This document shows, piece by piece, positions 13,406 through 14,963 of a stretch of 14,963 nt of DNA (within the stretch, counting starts at the first letter, position 1; each line of letters begins with the position of its first letter). The notes beneath the pieces are model-generated. The model made no database searches and was not told the DNA's origin. It saw nothing but the letters and a program-made list of their open reading frames with translations. The DNA is taken from NCBI GenBank assembly GCA_049325575.1, contig JBMOLK010000116.1, positions 1 to 14,963 on the forward strand, written 5' to 3'. The position numbers and the translations under genes are program-made. The DNA is from JBMOLK01 sp049325575 (GTDB lineage Bacteria > Bacillota > Clostridia > Acetivibrionales > Acetivibrionaceae).

Positions 13406-14560
13406 ATGAAGCAGAACAATAAAAAAATAAGAATTTGTTTTTTAACATTTTTAGCATATCCACTGTTTAACCATGATGTCAACTCAATTTTCGGTGGAGC
13501 GGAAATTGATTTATATAATATGGCAAACAAACTTGCGGAAAATGACAGGTATGAAATAACTTTCGTAGTAGGGGATTACGGTCAGAATATTGAGGAATTG
13601 CATAACGGTATAAGGGTAAGAAAGTTCAAATACTTTAATCTTGATACATTTAAAAAAGTAAGGCATAAGTTTAAAAGACAGATTGTTATGTGGAAGGAGC
13701 TGTTTAATCTTGATGCAGATGTATATATAACGGAAGCATCAAGTGAGCTTCTGGGTTGGATGGCTCTTATATCAAAAAAGATAAAGGGCAAGAAGATAAT
13801 TTTCAGGCTGGCCCATGATCTTGACACGGATTTTGTGGATACCAGAAGCAAGAGTTTCAAGCTTTACTATCTTTATAAAACCGGCATCTATAATTCTGAT
13901 TTTATAATAAGCCAGACCAAAAGACAGCAGAAAATGCTAAAGGAGAACTTAAACCTTGACAGTACTATAATTAAAAACGGCTTTTTTATTAATGAGAATA
14001 TAGACTTTTCCATGAAGGATTATATATTATGGGTTGCCCGTGCGGAGGAGTGGAAAAGACCATGGCTCTTTGTTGAGCTTGCCAGAAGGATGCCAGAGGA
14101 GAAGTTTGTGATGGTCATGCCCGGTAAGAGCAGTACAAAGGACCGGATATTAGAAGAGGTCTCACAGCTTGAGAACCTTGAGTTCATTGATTTTGTTCCT
14201 TTTTACAGGATACAGGAGTATTACGATAGAGCAAAGCTTTTTGTAAACACCTCTTTATATGAGGGATTTCCAAATGCCTTTGTGCAGGCCTGTCTTGGAA
14301 AGACCCCCATCCTGTCGTTTAGTGTGAATCCTGATAATTTCATAAACGAAAACAATCTTGGAGTAGTTTGCGATGATAGTTTAGATAGAGCAGTGGACTT
14401 TATCACGGAACTTAAGGAGGGGAAGCTTGAGTTTTATGGACAGAATGCCTTCTCATATGTAAAGAGGAACCATGATATAGCAAAGATAAGTGCCATATAT
14501 GAAGATATAATAAACTCCCTGGTTAAAGAAGAGGTAGCAGGAGAAAAAGCAAGTATTTGA
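13406..14560 (+). CDS. Glycosyltransferase, GT4 family (GT-B fold)
   Basis: A 384-residue retaining glycosyltransferase of the cytoplasmic face, adding a sugar to the lipid-linked unit. The N-terminal domain shows IRICFLTFLAYPLF and FGGAEIDLYNMANKLA (about 29-44). The donor-binding domain begins near ILWVARAEEWKRPWLFVELARRMP and carries NTSLYEGFPNAFVQACLGKTPI. E286 is the first glutamate of the EX7E signature; the second position is Q294, a variant also found in other GT4 enzymes with EGFPN..(L/I)Q. The ATG at 13406 lies ten bases after AGGAG; a TTG two codons earlier is an alternative start. Donor and acceptor are unknown. The next gene starts 14 bases after its stop, so the two are probably co-transcribed. 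Confidence 0.9.
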   Translation: MKQNNKKIRICFLTFLAYPLFNHDVNSIFGGAEIDLYNMANKLAENDRYEITFVVGDYGQNIEELHNGIRVRKFKYFNLDTFKKVRHKFKRQIVMWKELFNLDADVYITEASSELLGWMALISKKIKGKKIIFRLAHDLDTDFVDTRSKSFKLYYLYKTGIYNSDFIISQTKRQQKMLKENLNLDSTIIKNGFFINENIDFSMKDYILWVARAEEWKRPWLFVELARRMPEEKFVMVMPGKSSTKDRILEEVSQLENLEFIDFVPFYRIQEYYDRAKLFVNTSLYEGFPNAFVQACLGKTPILSFSVNPDNFINENNLGVVCDDSLDRAVDFITELKEGKLEFYGQNAFSYVKRNHDIAKISAIYEDIINSLVKEEVAGEKASI

Positions 14561-14574
14561 AAGGAAAATTTTTT

Positions 14575-14963
14575 ATGAACGCAACAGGTGTTTTTACAAA
14601 AGGCAAGCTTCTTACAGCCATATTTTCAGCAGTTATAATTTCTTTGGTTAATATGATAGGTCCTGTTTTATCTTTTGTTATCATGATCGGCATAATAACA
14701 GGATTTGCACTGCTAAAAAAACCTATATTCGGCCTGGCAGCTTTAATAATTTTAACACCGTTTTCAAATACGGAGGTTTTAAATACACAGATAGCCGATA
14801 TTCCGGGTCTGAAAGCAGCCAATATACTGGTTGTAATGGTAGTGATTTTTTATATCCTGTCAGGAAAGCCCCTGACGGTTTTAAAAGAAGATAAGTTTTT
14901 TATTATAGGACTGATAGTCATTTTTACTGCTGCGGTAATACGTTCTACTGCGTATATAGGCGA
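14575..14963 (+). CDS. Membrane protein, probable O-antigen polymerase/ligase, N-terminal part
   Basis: The first 129 residues are visible and the gene runs off the window end. Reading from ATG 14575 gives MNATGVFTKGKLLTAIFSAV and then helices at about 13-30, 33-50, 55-70, 85-102 and 112-129. The loop after PIFGLAALIILTPFSNTEVL is typical of Wzy/WaaL-type polymerases, where the third helix is followed by an LTPF-like turn. AAGGA nine bases before the ATG is the ribosome site, just after the stop of the glycosyltransferase gene. The polymerase assignment rests on hydrophobic pattern and context; the conserved large periplasmic loop lies outside the window, so another multipass transporter cannot be excluded. 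Confidence 0.65.
   Translation, partial: MNATGVFTKGKLLTAIFSAVIISLVNMIGPVLSFVIMIGIITGFALLKKPIFGLAALIILTPFSNTEVLNTQIADIPGLKAANILVVMVVIFYILSGKPLTVLKEDKFFIIGLIVIFTAAVIRSTAYIG

Noticed and set aside
14523..14822. 99-residue minus-strand open frame at the window end
   Set aside because: Antisense to the probable polymerase gene, whose plus-strand reading has a ribosome site, tight spacing to the previous gene and a clear membrane pattern.
1..14963. CRISPR array, tRNA, rRNA or complete insertion sequence
   Set aside because: No regularly spaced repeats, no tRNA cloverleaf in the intergenic regions and no transposase frame were found on reading both strands.

Overview
The window looks like chromosomal DNA from a low-GC Gram-positive anaerobe of the class Clostridia. 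The grounds are AT-rich intergenic DNA, strong AGGAGG-type ribosome binding sites, TTG and GTG starts, hairpin-plus-T terminators and a CpsB/YwqE-type PHP phosphatase. A cellulolytic Ruminiclostridium/Acetivibrio-like host is my guess from protein resemblance and could not be searched.

Layout. Positions 1-262 (minus) hold the N-terminus of an MFS transporter. Next come a stand-alone ppnP-like nucleoside phosphorylase (minus), then glgA, a SAM methyltransferase and manA as plus-strand single genes, the first two ending in clear intrinsic terminators. From 4648 to 7494 (minus) lies a compact four-gene operon read from 7494 downward: Wzz/CpsC-like chain-length regulator, BY-type tyrosine kinase, PHP phosphatase and the initiating polyprenyl-phosphate sugar transferase. 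galU (plus) diverges from it behind a structured leader. A secreted 662-residue DUF4874/DUF4832-type TIM-barrel protein with two Ig-like tail repeats follows on the minus strand. After a 403-base divergent intergenic region, a plus-strand block carries a hexapeptide acyltransferase, a MurJ/MVF-family flippase, a GT4 glycosyltransferase and the start of a membrane protein that fits an O-antigen polymerase/ligase and runs off the end.

Together this is an exopolysaccharide or capsule locus. ManA and GalU supply sugar-nucleotide precursors, the sugar transferase loads the first sugar on the lipid carrier, GT4 and acyltransferase extend and decorate, the flippase exports and the polymerase joins units, while Wzz, kinase and phosphatase set chain length and flux. 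The secreted DUF4832 protein is the best candidate for an uncharacterised polysaccharide-acting enzyme.

The least expected signal is non-coding: related palindromic repeats (11002-11046, 11585-11610, 13226-13268, perhaps 7687-7740) sit at gene boundaries in the acyltransferase-flippase region, two of them overlapping the TAG stop of the gene before. Other structure includes three ATAATTGCT half-sites before the methyltransferase and a galU leader with two competing hairpins. No rRNA, tRNA, CRISPR array or complete insertion sequence was seen.
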